DNA of 64,000 nucleotides from Helichrysum umbraculigerum (taxonomy: Eukaryota > Streptophyta > Magnoliopsida > Asterales > Asteraceae). Positions 50,728-60,726 of this stretch are shown here, piece after piece; positions within the stretch are counted from its first letter, which is position 1; each line of letters starts with the position of its first letter. The translations under genes were made by a program, and so were the position numbers. The DNA lies in contig CATIUR010000016.1 of NCBI GenBank assembly GCA_949592205.1, positions 498,501-562,500 on the forward strand, in the 5' to 3' direction. The notes under the pieces are model-generated. The model saw only the letters and a program-made list of their open reading frames with translations. It was not told where the DNA came from and made no database searches.

Positions 50728-52032
50728 CTACATTCTAGGTGTCATATACCAAGTATTATCTTTTTGGACGCATACCTTTTTATCTGTAATTTTATATTGT
50801 CTAAAGCTTTTTAGAAACGCTCCTCCTAATATTACTAGGTAGTCACGGTTATCTAAATTTGAAGTTACCAAACATTCTACCTTATGGGTTAATGTTTGTT
50901 CATTATTTGTTATAAACTTAATGTTTACAGACACCATTTCGTCACATGAATCACGAACTTGTTTAATTATTCCTTCATATTCTACAGGTGAGACTTTATA
51001 TTTAGGTAAAGATCCTATTTTGTTTTTTGGAAACAAATCAATTGAAGCACCTGTGTCAACTAGGGTTTTTCCTTTAAAAGTTTCTAAATCATTAGTTATC
51101 TCAATATTTATAAAACATTGATCTGCTAAAGATTTGTAACTATAGGTAGGAATAATACTTTTACGAAAAGAGGGTTTTCGTAGTGCTAAAGTATTAGAGT
51201 TTTCATCATATGAAATTTGATTTCCTACTGGTATATAGGAATTTGACATTCTAGGTAAAGTTAAAGAACTACTTTCAGGTTCTGTTAAAATACCTAATGT
51301 TGGTTGAATAGCCTGAGCAATGCCATCGCATTTCTCATGTATTTCAATGATTGGTTTATCATCAAAAGGGTCGTTTGTATTAGAATTACAAATACTATAC
51401 AAACAAGCGTATTCTACTGTGAAAGGGAATGATCCTGCATCAGTTATATCTTTTCTAGTTAGAACATAATTTACCATTATTGATCTTTCTAGATTTCTAT
51501 CTTTTAAGGCAATGCAGTAATTTGGATGGCAAGTAAAAAGTATCTTTTTATATGCTAAATTTCCTGTTATGCTACCTAAGTGAGCATCTTGAACATTTGT
51601 CATTCTTTGATCTGTTTAATGGATCGTAAGACGACAATTAATACCTTTTTTAAATAAAGATTTAAACATTATTTGTACTCCTGAGAGGTAAATATATTTA
51701 TACTTTTCTCTATCTTTTTTATTAACCTTACTTAAAAGATTATTAATTACGTTTTTATCAAAAACATTTAGCTTAGCTTCACCACGGGTATGTTCAATAC
51801 TTATGGCTGCCTCTAATTCCATGTAATGATGTAAAACATACTTTTTTCTTGAAAGAAGTTGAGAACATTTCTGAAGAATACCATCTCCAGGTTTTAAATC
51901 AAATTTTGCTCCTTTGATTTGTTTATATTGATCTTGGTTAAAGGTCAATGTTCCTGCATAAGAATTTTCATCTTCATTTTGAAAAGCATATTGATTATTA
52001 TCAGTGTTTTGATTTTCAATTATTTGACTCAT
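50728..52032 (-). pseudogene. Left-arm movement protein plus first DTG domain
   Basis: Counterpart of 57410-58714. TAA at 51616-51618, also present in the right arm, divides a 138-residue part from a 291-residue part in the same frame. The second part holds VDTGAS (near 51055). The start overlaps the end of the capsid frame as ATGA. Confidence 0.75.
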
Positions 52033-53339
52033 TTCGAATATTCAGAACTTCTTTCGTTATCAGAAGAACTGTTTGAATCTAATTCTGACTCATATAATTC
52101 AAAGACTTCTTCATCCGTTTCTGGATCACTAATTTCTTCGAATTCATTTATCAAAAAATTGTTTATAGCAATTTTTCTTGATTTCTTTTTAGGACATTCA
52201 TTTGTCATATGTCCTTCTTCCTGACAATTCCAACATTTACAGGGTTTTCTAATATTCTTATTAGCCTGTTTTGGTTTAAAGAATCATTTTTTCTGAAATC
52301 CTGGTTTTCTCGAAAATCTCTTTCTTTTTAAATATTTCTTTTGTTTTTTCATTTTCTTTTTATTTTTTCTTCTTTTATATTTTTCACATCCCCATTCTAT
52401 TGGGTAGTCAATTGTTTCACAACAAAGTCGTTTTCTAGCTCTAAAACCCTTTGCTCCAGATTTGTTTAGTTTTTGGTTATAACAAGCTTGTGCAAGTTTT
52501 TGTTTTACAAAAGTAATTCTAGCTCCTAAAGAGTCTGTTAGAATTTCTCTGCTTGAAATTTTTTGATAGAACTCTGTTATCAAAGTATTCCAAGGAGTTG
52601 GTAGTTTATAAAAATATAAATCTTTGATTTCAGTTGGCATGTTAGGTTTAAATATCTTATAATAGATATCTTCAAACTGACATGTATATTGTGAAAGAAA
52701 ACAAATATCACAAAGCTTAATTGAATTTAACTTTGTTAACTGTTCTCGTTCAATTATTTTTTCTTGTTCATTTAAAGCTGTACTCCAATTTTGACCAAGA
52801 AATTCTTCTGTGATAAAGTCTAGAAAAGTATCTACACCTTTTTCTATCGTTTCTTCAAAAGCATTTTTTGTAACTTGAGTTAGAATTTCAATGTTACCCG
52901 ATTCTAGATTTTCAAACTAATTACTTGTTTTTCCATCTAGAGAGGATATTATCAAATCTGTTTTGTACTGACTTGTCCAATTATCTCTTTCATGATATAT
53001 GAAAAATTGGACCATAGCATCAAAGTATCTACCAATGGTTTTAACTGGGTCAATTACACAGTCAATATTTAATTTTGCTCCGGCAAAACTAAGTGCTTCT
53101 AGAGGTTTATCTAGAGGTATATATTTATCTTGAAAAGAGAAGTGATATTCTGGGTTTCTAGCGTTATTAATAACTCTAGTGGTTGTTTTCTTAGATGTTC
53201 CTTCTAGGTATTCATCGGTCCATTCTGGTTGGTTGATGATTGTACTTGCTCCCGAACTTTGAGTATTATTCATTCCCACATTTATTTCCTTATCGGAATT
53301 TATATCTATATTTGAAAAGTCAAATACTAGGTTCTCCAT
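52029..53339 (-). pseudogene. Left-arm capsid protein
   Basis: Capsid counterpart, without the right-arm frameshift but with two premature stops: TAG at 52917-52919 (Trp in the right arm) and TGA at 52284-52286 (Arg in the right arm). The CCHC knuckle and acidic tail remain readable downstream. Confidence 0.78.
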
Positions 53340-53721
53340 TTAGAATTGTTAAATCTATGTCATCCCAATTTATATTATCTAAGTCAATATTTTGAAAATC
53401 TGAAAAACTTGGATTTAAAATATTGGGTAGATGATTATTTCTATCTTCTATAATGTCTAGAGATTTATTAAGAAGGATAGATTCTTTTTCTTCTGGTTCC
53501 TTGAAACCTTTAGATTCTGATGTTCTTAGAAGATAATGTAACTCGTCTTCTAGGGTCCTAAGAAGTCTAGATCTTAACTTCGTCCTAGGCCAAAAAGTAG
53601 TTATATTATTTCTAAAGGAGTTTACAGCAAGATAAAGATGGAAAGCATCTTTTTTGTCGTATTCTTTTGTTTTGTATACCTGAGATTCTTTAACTACTCT
53701 CGGGTTTCTCGTTTTTGTCAT
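53320..53721 (-). CDS. Left-arm viral ORF 3, 133 residues
   Basis: Identical to the right-arm frame 55719-56120; unknown function. Overlaps the capsid start by 20 bp and the preceding frame by 32 bp. Confidence 0.65.
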   Translation of the reverse strand: MTKTRNPRVVKESQVYKTKEYDKKDAFHLYLAVNSFRNNITTFWPRTKLRSRLLRTLEDELHYLLRTSESKGFKEPEEKESILLNKSLDIIEDRNNHLPNILNPSFSDFQNIDLDNINWDDIDLTILNGEPSI

Positions 53722-54160
53722 TTTCTTTTTGTTTTTCTAACAAAGATGGAAGTGTGTGATTCCATAACCTATACTCTAAGGTGTTAGGAAAAAGGTTTTT
53801 TGGTTTCTTTAAATCTTTTGATTTTACAAAAGATTTGGATGGTTTTTCATTTATTATCATTTTTCCTTTATCTGATTTTACACTTTTAACTGTATTTTTT
53901 AGATCTCTTACATCTAACTTAAGAAGTTGAACTTCTTTGCCTATTTCATGTATCTCAAGAATTGTATTATTTACTAACATTTTGACTTCGTCAACACTAT
54001 CTAATAAGGTTTTAATCCCTTTGATTAATTCTTCAAAAATCATTAAATTAGGTTTTCTAATCTTGATATATATTATGAAGTGACTCATCATCCCATTCAA
54101 AATTATTATCATCGTCATAGTGATTTGAATATGGGTCATAACTATTTTTAATTTCTTCAT
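53690..54160 (-). CDS. Left-arm viral ORF 2, coiled coil
   Basis: Counterpart of 55280-55750 with a few substitutions. The true start may be an internal ATG near 54043. Possible virion-associated protein; see the right-arm copy. Confidence 0.6.
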   Translation of the reverse strand: MKKLKIVMTHIQITMTMIIILNGMMSHFIIYIKIRKPNLMIFEELIKGIKTLLDSVDEVKMLVNNTILEIHEIGKEVQLLKLDVRDLKNTVKSVKSDKGKMIINEKPSKSFVKSKDLKKPKNLFPNTLEYRLWNHTLPSLLEKQKENDKNEKPESS

Positions 54161-54251
54161 AATATTCTTTTTCCCTAATTATATTAAATATTTGGAAAAT
54201 CATATGATTAAAAATAATCATTTTTAAAAATTTTTTTAAAGAATTTGTCAT
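54057..54251 (-). CDS. Left-arm viral ORF 1, 64 residues
   Basis: Counterpart of 55189-55383. Hydrophobic middle, acidic C-terminus; function unknown. Confidence 0.5.
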   Translation of the reverse strand: MTNSLKKFLKMIIFNHMIFQIFNIIREKEYYEEIKNSYDPYSNHYDDDNNFEWDDESLHNIYQD

Positions 54252-54290
54252 TTTATCAAATTTTTAATGTTTTGATATGAAACATTTTTT

Positions 54291-54306
54291 CATGGCTCCG
54301 ATACCA
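54291..54306 (-). other. Left-arm primer-binding site, mutated
   Basis: Reads TGGTATCGGAGCCATG on the minus strand, one base off the tRNA-Met complement. It lacks the 8-base duplication present beside the right-arm site. Confidence 0.75.
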
Positions 54307-54347
54307 TTTTCGGGGTCCCATACGTTTTTGTGAAAAATAACACAAAT

Positions 54348-54638
54348 TTAAGCGGAATATATACGGGTTTTATATACTCGTATTCTTGATTTTAGGTCAT
54401 TAATTTCATACCTAAAGTTTTCTTTTAAATTCATATTAAACTGAATGATATCAATTCTATGATTTATAATATGTTGACTAGTAAATGTAGAATACATTAA
54501 CTCTAGTTGTTTGCAATGATGTTCTATAGCTTGTTGTGTTACCTTATAATTTTCTAAGGTTGTTTCTAAAGTTCTTTTAGTTTCGTCTAATAGAAACTTA
54601 GTATAGCTATTAGCTTTTCTTAATGGTCCTTTATCCAT
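54348..54638 (-). CDS. Left-arm viral ORF A, 96 residues
   Basis: Differs from 54794-55084 at only four residues. Charged and probably helical; not recognised. Confidence 0.55.
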   Translation of the reverse strand: MDKGPLRKANSYTKFLLDETKRTLETTLENYKVTQQAIEHHCKQLELMYSTFTSQHIINHRIDIIQFNMNLKENFRYEINDLKSRIRVYKTRIYSA

Positions 54639-54666
54639 TCTAAAACTTTTATTTTTGCCAAAAAAA

Positions 54667-54762
54667 TTAATAGTGACGGATTATTTCCATTGCTAATACT
54701 TAGTTATAAGTTATAACTAAGTATTAGCAACGGAAATAATCCGTCACTAAAAGCCGTCACTA
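54667..54762. repeat. Central hairpin of the palindrome
   Basis: AGTGACGGATTATTTCC, then GCTAATACTTAGTTATA, a 3-base turn, then the mirror sequence. The right side has 13 extra bases, a second GCCGTCACT. AGTGACGG...CCGTCACT ends are common in plant MITEs, so the centre may derive from one. Confidence 0.7.
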
Positions 54763-54793
54763 TTAATTTTTTCGCAAAAATAAAAGTTTTAGA

Positions 54794-55084
54794 ATGGATA
54801 AAGGACCATTAAGAAAAGCTAATAGCTATACTAAGTTTCTATTAGACGAAACTAAAAGAACTTTAGAAACAACCTTAGAAAATTATAAGGTAACACAACA
54901 AGCTATAGAACATCATTGCAAACATCTAGAGTTAATGTATTCTACATTTACTAGTCAACATATTATAAATCATAGAATTGATATCATTCAGTTTAATCTG
55001 AATTTAAGAGAAAACTTTAGGTATGAAATTAATGACCTAAAATCAAGAATACGAGTAAATAAAACCCGTATATATTCCGCTTAA
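54794..55084 (+). CDS. Right-arm viral ORF A, 96 residues
   Basis: Small intact frame ending 41 bp before the primer-binding site. Rich in K, E and I, with an alpha-helical look (TKRTLETTLENYKVTQQAIE) and no known domain. In a circular caulimovirid this would be leader or intergenic sequence, so a frame conserved in both arms is noteworthy. It could be a small leader protein of the virus or part of a later acquisition. Function unknown. Confidence 0.55.
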   Translation: MDKGPLRKANSYTKFLLDETKRTLETTLENYKVTQQAIEHHCKHLELMYSTFTSQHIINHRIDIIQFNLNLRENFRYEINDLKSRIRVNKTRIYSA

Positions 55085-55125
55085 ATTTGTGTTATTTTTC
55101 ACAAAAACGTATGGGACCCCGAAAA

Positions 55126-55142
55126 TGGTATCAGAGCCATGG
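55126..55142 (+). other. Right-arm viral primer-binding site
   Basis: TGGTATCAGAGCCATGG, the initiator tRNA-Met complement that conventionally marks base 1 of caulimovirid genomes. An adjoining GAGCCATG is duplicated here and not in the left arm. Confidence 0.88.
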
Positions 55143-55188
55143 AGCCATGAAAAAATGTTTCATATCAAAACATTAAAAATTTGATAAA

Positions 55189-55383
55189 ATGACAAATTCT
55201 TTAAAAGAATTTTTAAAAATGATTATTTTTAATCATATGATTTTCCAAATATTTAATATAATTAGGGAAAAAGAATATTATGAAGAACTTAAAAATAGTT
55301 ATGACCCATATTCAAATCACTATGACGATGATAATAATTTTGAATGGGATGATGAGTCACTTCATAATATATATCAAGATTAG
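55189..55383 (+). CDS. Right-arm viral ORF 1, 64 residues
   Basis: First frame after the primer-binding site. Hydrophobic N-terminal half (FLKMIIFNHMIFQIFNII), then an acidic D/Y-rich tail. Its end overlaps the next open frame by about 100 bp. Position resembles the small first ORFs of caulimovirids; function unknown. Confidence 0.5.
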   Translation: MTNSLKEFLKMIIFNHMIFQIFNIIREKEYYEELKNSYDPYSNHYDDDNNFEWDDESLHNIYQD

Positions 55384-55750
55384 AAAGCCTAATTTAATGA
55401 GTTTTGAAGAATTAATCAAATGGATTAAAACCTTATTAGATAGTGTTGACGAAGTCAAAATGTTAGTAAATAATACAATTCTTGAGATACATGAAATAGG
55501 CAAAGAAGTTCAACTTCTTAAGTTAGATGTAAGAGATCTAAAAAATACAGTTAAAAGTGTAAAATCAGATAAAGGAAAAATGATAATAAATGAAAAACCA
55601 TCCAAATCTTTTGTAAAATTAAAAGATTTAAAGAAACCAGAAAACCTTTTTCCTAACACCTTAGAGTATAGGTTATGGAATCACACACTTCCATCTTTGT
55701 TAGAAAAACAAAAAGAAAATGACAAAAACAAGAAACCCGAGAGTAGTTAA
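55280..55750 (+). CDS. Right-arm viral ORF 2, coiled coil, possible virion-associated protein
   Basis: 156 codons as opened; the likelier start is the ATG near 55399 (MSFEELI), because the N-terminal part only shadows ORF 1. It contains a heptad-like stretch of about 60 residues (LLDSVDEVKMLVNN, then EIGKEVQLLKLDVRDLKNTV) typical of a coiled coil, followed by a lysine-rich C-terminal part. Virion-associated proteins of Caulimovirus pair a coiled coil with a basic tail, so that role is inferred. Overlaps ORF 3 by 32 bp. Confidence 0.6.
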   Translation: MKNLKIVMTHIQITMTMIIILNGMMSHFIIYIKIRKPNLMSFEELIKWIKTLLDSVDEVKMLVNNTILEIHEIGKEVQLLKLDVRDLKNTVKSVKSDKGKMIINEKPSKSFVKLKDLKKPENLFPNTLEYRLWNHTLPSLLEKQKENDKNKKPESS

Positions 55751-56120
55751 AGAATCTCAGGTATACAAAACAAAAGAATACGACAAAAAAGATGCTTTCC
55801 ATCTTTATCTTGCTGTAAACTCCTTTAGAAATAATATAACTACTTTTTGGCCTAGGACGAAGTTAAGATCTAGACTTCTTAGGACCCTAGAAGACGAGTT
55901 ACATTATCTTCTAAGAACATCAGAATCTAAAGGTTTCAAGGAACCAGAAGAAAAAGAATCTATCCTTCTTAATAAATCTCTAGACATTATAGAAGATAGA
56001 AATAATCATCTACCTAATATTTTAAATCCAAGTTTTTCAGATTTTCAAAATATTGACTTAGATAATATAAATTGGGATGACATAGATTTAACAATTCTAA
56101 ATGGAGAACCTAGTATTTGA
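55719..56120 (+). CDS. Right-arm viral ORF 3, 133 residues
   Basis: Intact in both arms. Basic N-terminal half with FRNNITTFWPRTKLRSRLLR and an acidic, D/N-rich C-terminal half (NIDLDNINWDDIDL). Not recognised. It lies between the coiled-coil frame and capsid and overlaps both, so it may belong to the capsid precursor or be an aphid-factor-like or packaging protein; no evidence decides. Confidence 0.6.
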   Translation: MTKTRNPRVVKESQVYKTKEYDKKDAFHLYLAVNSFRNNITTFWPRTKLRSRLLRTLEDELHYLLRTSESKGFKEPEEKESILLNKSLDIIEDRNNHLPNILNPSFSDFQNIDLDNINWDDIDLTILNGEPSI

Positions 56121-57413
56121 CTTTTCAAATATAGATATAAATTCCGATAAGGAAATAAATGTGAGAATGAATAATACTCAAAGTTCGGGAGCAAGTACAA
56201 TCATCAACCAACCAGAATGGACCGATGAATACCTAGAAGGAACATCTAAGAAAACAACCACTAGAGTTATTAATAACGCTAGAAACCCAAAATATCACTT
56301 CTCTTTTCAAGATAAATATATACCTCTAGATAAACCTCTAGAAGCACTTAGTTTTGCCGGAGCAAAATTAAATATTGACTGTGTAATTGACCCAGTTAAA
56401 ACCATTGGTAGATACTTTGATGCTATGGTCCAATTTTTCATATATCATGAAAGAGATAATTGGACAAGTCAGTACAAAACATATTTGCTAATATCCTCTC
56501 TAGATGGAAAAACAAGTAATTGGTTTGAAAATCTAGAATCGGGTAACATTGAAATTCTAACTCAAGTTACAAAAAATGCTTTTGAAGAAACGATAGAAAA
56601 AAAGGTGCAGATACTTTTCTAGACTTTATCACAGAAGAATTTCTTGGTCAAAATTGGAGTACAGCTTTCAATGAACAAGAAAAAATAATTGAACGAGAAC
56701 AGTTAACAAAGTTAAATTCAATTAAGCTTTGTGATATTTGTTTTCTTTCACAATATACATGTCAGTTTGAAGATATCTATTATAAGATATTTAAACCTAA
56801 CATGCCAACTGAAATCAAAGATTTATATTTTTATAAACTACCAACTCCTTGGAATACTTTGATAACAGAGTTCTATCAAAAAATTTCAAGCAGAGAAATT
56901 CTAACAGACTCTTTAGGAGCTAGAATTACTTTTGTAAAACAAAAACTTGCACAAGCTTGTTATAACCAAAAACTAAACAAATCTGGAGCAAAGGGTTTTA
57001 GAGCTAGAAAACAACTTTGTTGTGAAACAATTGACTACCCAATAGAATGGGGATGTGAAAAATATAAAAGAAGAAAAAATAAAAAGAAAATGAAAAAACA
57101 AAAGAAATATTTAAAAAGAAAGAGATTTTCTAGAAAACCAGGATTTCAGAAAAAACGATTCTTTAAACCAAAACAGGCTAATAAGAATATTAGAAAACCC
57201 TGTAAATGTTGGAATTGTCAGGAAGAAGGACATATGACAAATGAATGTCCTAAAAAGAAATCAAGAAAAATTGCTATAAACAATTTATTGATAAATGAAT
57301 TCGAAGAAATTAGTGATCCAGAAACGGATGAAGAAGTCTTTGAATTATATGAGTCAGAATTAGATTCAAACAGTTCTTCTGATAACGAAAGAAGTTCCGA
57401 ATATTCGGAATGA
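56101..57413 (+). pseudogene. Right-arm capsid protein, frameshifted
   Basis: Caulimovirid coat protein. Acidic N-terminus, core region from about 56330, a lysine/arginine-rich block near 57055-57150, a zinc knuckle CWNCQEEGHMTNEC (about 57209-57250, CX2CX4HX4C intact) and an acidic serine-rich tail, the family pattern. Two extra A bases in the run 56597-56603 shift the frame after about 166 residues; the original frame resumes visibly from 56802. Ends ATGA, overlapping the movement-protein start, which suits reinitiating translation of a polycistronic RNA. Confidence 0.82.
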
Positions 57414-58714
57414 GTCAAATAATTGAAAATCAAAACACTGATAATAATCAGTATGCTTTTCAAAATGAAGATGAAAATTCTTATGCAGGAACATTGACCT
57501 TTAACCAAGATCAATATAAACAAATTAAAGGAGCAAAATTTGATTTAAAACCTGGAGATGGTATTCTTCAGAAATGTTCTCAACTTCTTTCAAGAAAAAA
57601 GTATGTTTTACATCATTACATGGAATTAGAGGCAGCCATAAGTATTGAACATACCCGTGGTGAAGCTAAGCTAAATGTTTTTGATAAAAACGTAATTAAT
57701 AATCTTTTAAGTAAGGTTAATAAAAAAGATAGAGAAAAATATAAATATGTTTACCTCTCAGGAGTACAAATAATGTTTAAATCTTTATTTAAAAAAGGTA
57801 TTATATGTCCTCTTATGATCCATTAAACAGATCAAAGAATGACAAATGTTCAAGATGCTCACTTAGGTAGCATAACAGGAAATTTAGCATATAAAAAGAT
57901 ACTTTTTACTTGCCATCCAAATTACTGCATTGCCTTAAAAGATAGAAATCTAGAAAGATCAATAATGGTAAATTATGTTCTAACTAGAAAAGATATAACT
58001 GATGCAGGATCATTCCCTTTCACAGTAGAATACGCTTGTTTGTATAGTATTTGTAATTCTAATACAAACGACCCTTTTGATGATAAACCAATCATTGAAA
58101 TACATGAGAAATGCGATGGCATTGCTCAGGCTATTCAACCAACATTAGGTATTTTAACAGAACCTGAAAGTAGTTCTTTAACTTTACCTAGAATGTCAAA
58201 TTCCTATATACCAGTAGGAAATCAAATTTCATATGATGAAAACTCTAATACTTTAGCACTACGAAAACCCTCTTTTCGTAAAAGTATTATTCCTACCTAT
58301 AGTTACAAATCTTTAGCAGATCAATGTTTTATAAATATTGAGATAACTAATGATTTAGAAACTTTTAAAGGAAAAGCCCTAGTTGACACAGGTGCTTCAA
58401 TTGATTTGTTTCCAAAAAACAAAATAGGATCTTTACCTAAATATAAAGTCTCACCTGTAGAATATGAAGGAATAATTAAACAAGTTCGTGATTCATGTGA
58501 CGAAATGGTGTCTGTAAACATTAAGTTTATAACAAATAATGAACAAACATTAACCCATAAGGTAGAATGTTTGGTAACTTCAAATTTAGATAACCGTGAC
58601 TACCTAGTAATATTAGGAGGAGCGTTTCTAAAAAGCTTTAGACAATATAAAATTACAGATAAAAAGGTATGCGTCCAAAAAGATAATACTTGGTATATGA
58701 TACCTAGAATGTAG
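57410..58714 (+). pseudogene. Right-arm movement protein plus first DTG domain
   Basis: The first part (57410-57826) and the start of the second (57839 on) read like a 30K-type caulimovirid movement protein: YKYVYLSGVQIMFKSLFKKG, then an AHLGSITGNLAYKKILF block. TAA at 57824-57826 interrupts them in frame in both arms. The second part continues with VDTGAS at about 58382-58399 and ILGGAFLKSF downstream, the layout of a retropepsin-like domain (active site and a flap/GxDxL-like end). A 1-base gap separates TAG (58712-58714) from the next ATG (58716). Confidence 0.72.
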
Positions 58715-58715
58715 T

Positions 58716-60623
58716 ATGCCCCAACATACTAAAATTGATACAACAATCTATATACAGGTAACTTTACTTGTAGAAGATATAACCACTTGTGCTATTATAG
58801 ACACAGGGTCACAAGCAACACTAGTTAAAGAAGATTTAATTAGTAATTGGAAACAATTGGATCAACCAATTATAGCCACAGGATTTAATGACTCAAAGAC
58901 AGTTATTAAAAAGATTGCTTACAATGTAGAAATAATCTTAGGATCAAAAATCTTTAAGATTCCTTCTGTGTACCCTCAACCATCTATGCATATAGATATT
59001 CTTATTGGAAATGATTTTTTTACAAACATTTAAATATTATAAACAAACCATATATAACATTACTATGAAAACTATTTGCAATCACATAGTTACTATTGCT
59101 AGACTATTCAACCCCTTCAGAGTTACGCTCGAGAAGCATGGTGATAGGGTAATCAAAAAGCAAATTTCGATAAAACCAATTTCGATTTCTAAACTTAGAA
59201 AAGAATTCTCCAGCAAAAAATTATCTTTGGGAAAAATAAAAGAAAGTTTTAAAGAAACTTATGGAGAAAATCCATTAGAAAAATGGAACAACGATAAACA
59301 TTTTGCAAAATTACAAGTAAGATTGGAACTCGATGCAAATGAGATGGAAAAACCTATAAGGGTAAAACCAATTGTCTATTCAGAAGAAGACAAAAAAGAA
59401 TTTGAAAAACAATTGAAGGAATTACTCGAGTTAGAATTAATTTGACCTTCAAAATCTCAGCATAGTAGTCCTGCCTTTATGGTTAGGAATCATGCCGAAA
59501 TTACCAGAGGCAAAGCCAGAATGGTAATAAATTATAAAAAGTTAAATCAAAGAACTATATTTGATGGATATTTTCTACCAAATAAGGAAATTTTGATAAA
59601 CACAGTCCGTGGTAAAAACTTTTACTCAAAATATGACTGTAAATCAGGATTGTGGCAGATAAAGTTAAGTCCTAAGTCAGTGGAATACACAGCTTTTAGT
59701 ACTCCACAAGGTCATTATGAATGGCTAGTCATGCCATTTGGTCTTAAAAATGCACCACAGATTTTCCAACGAAGAATGGATAATATCTTTAAAATAAAAG
59801 ATGTTGTGGTATATGTTGACGATATTTTGATTGCGTCTAATACTTTAGAAGAACATGTTAAAACCCTAAATGATTTTAAACAACTTGTTCTAAAACATGG
59901 AATAATTCTTTCTGAAAAGAAGGCAACTATTGCAAAGGAGTCAATAGAATTTTTGGGATTAATTTTAAATTCCAATGGTATAAAACTTCAGCCACATATT
60001 GGCAAAAAGATTTCTGAATATCCCGATATTTTAGAAGGAAAAACTCAAATTCAAAGTTTTTTAGGTCAACTAAATTATGCAGAAGCTTTCATCAAAGATT
60101 TGGCAATCAAAAAACTTCCACTCCAAAAACTTTTGAGAAAAAATAACCAAAGTGGATGGAATGATTCTCACACCAAAGTTGTCAAAACTTTAAAAGAAGA
60201 ATGTTGTAACTTACCAGATATGACATTACCATCTGAAAAAGATAATTTGATTTTACAAACAGATGCTAGTGAATAGGCATGGGGTGCTGTATTAAAAACT
60301 GACCTTGGTCAAATATGCCGCTATACTTCTGGACTTTTTAAACCAGCAGAAGTTAATTATAGTATCAATGAAAAAGAGCTTTTAGCTATTTTAAAAGAAA
60401 TTAAAAATTCACTTTATTTCTGTTACCCAAAAAATTTGTGGTTCAAACAGATAATACACAGGTTAAACCATTTATATTCAATGATTTAAAAGGTTTACTA
60501 CAAAATAAACGTCTAATTCGATGGCAAACGTTTTTTCAATATTATGACTTTTCAATTGAATATATTAAAGGTCGTGATAATTATCTTGCTGATTATCTTA
60601 GCAGGAATCATGTCAACAAGTGA
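58716..60623 (+). pseudogene. Right-arm protease-RT-RNase H, four lesions
   Basis: Viral polymerase: it cleaves polyproteins and copies pregenomic RNA into DNA. The protease has IIDTGSQA (near 58797) and LIGNDF. The RT has FGLKNAPQIF and YVDDILIAS (near 59811-59837); RNase H has QTDAS, ELLAI, and GRDNYLADYLSR at the end. Lesions: one extra T near 59015-59021, TGA at 59443-59445 (Arg in the left arm; C-to-T at a CpG), TAG at 60274-60276 (Gln in the left arm), and a frame change in the A-run 60429-60434 shared with the left arm. Confidence 0.88.
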
Positions 60624-60726
60624 TATAATTCTGAAGCTGCAAAGTTTAATAAATTTAAGAGAATCAGCATCTTAGAAAAGAGAAATTGTAACTAACCAGA
60701 TTGATGAGTTTTATGGAACTATCAAT

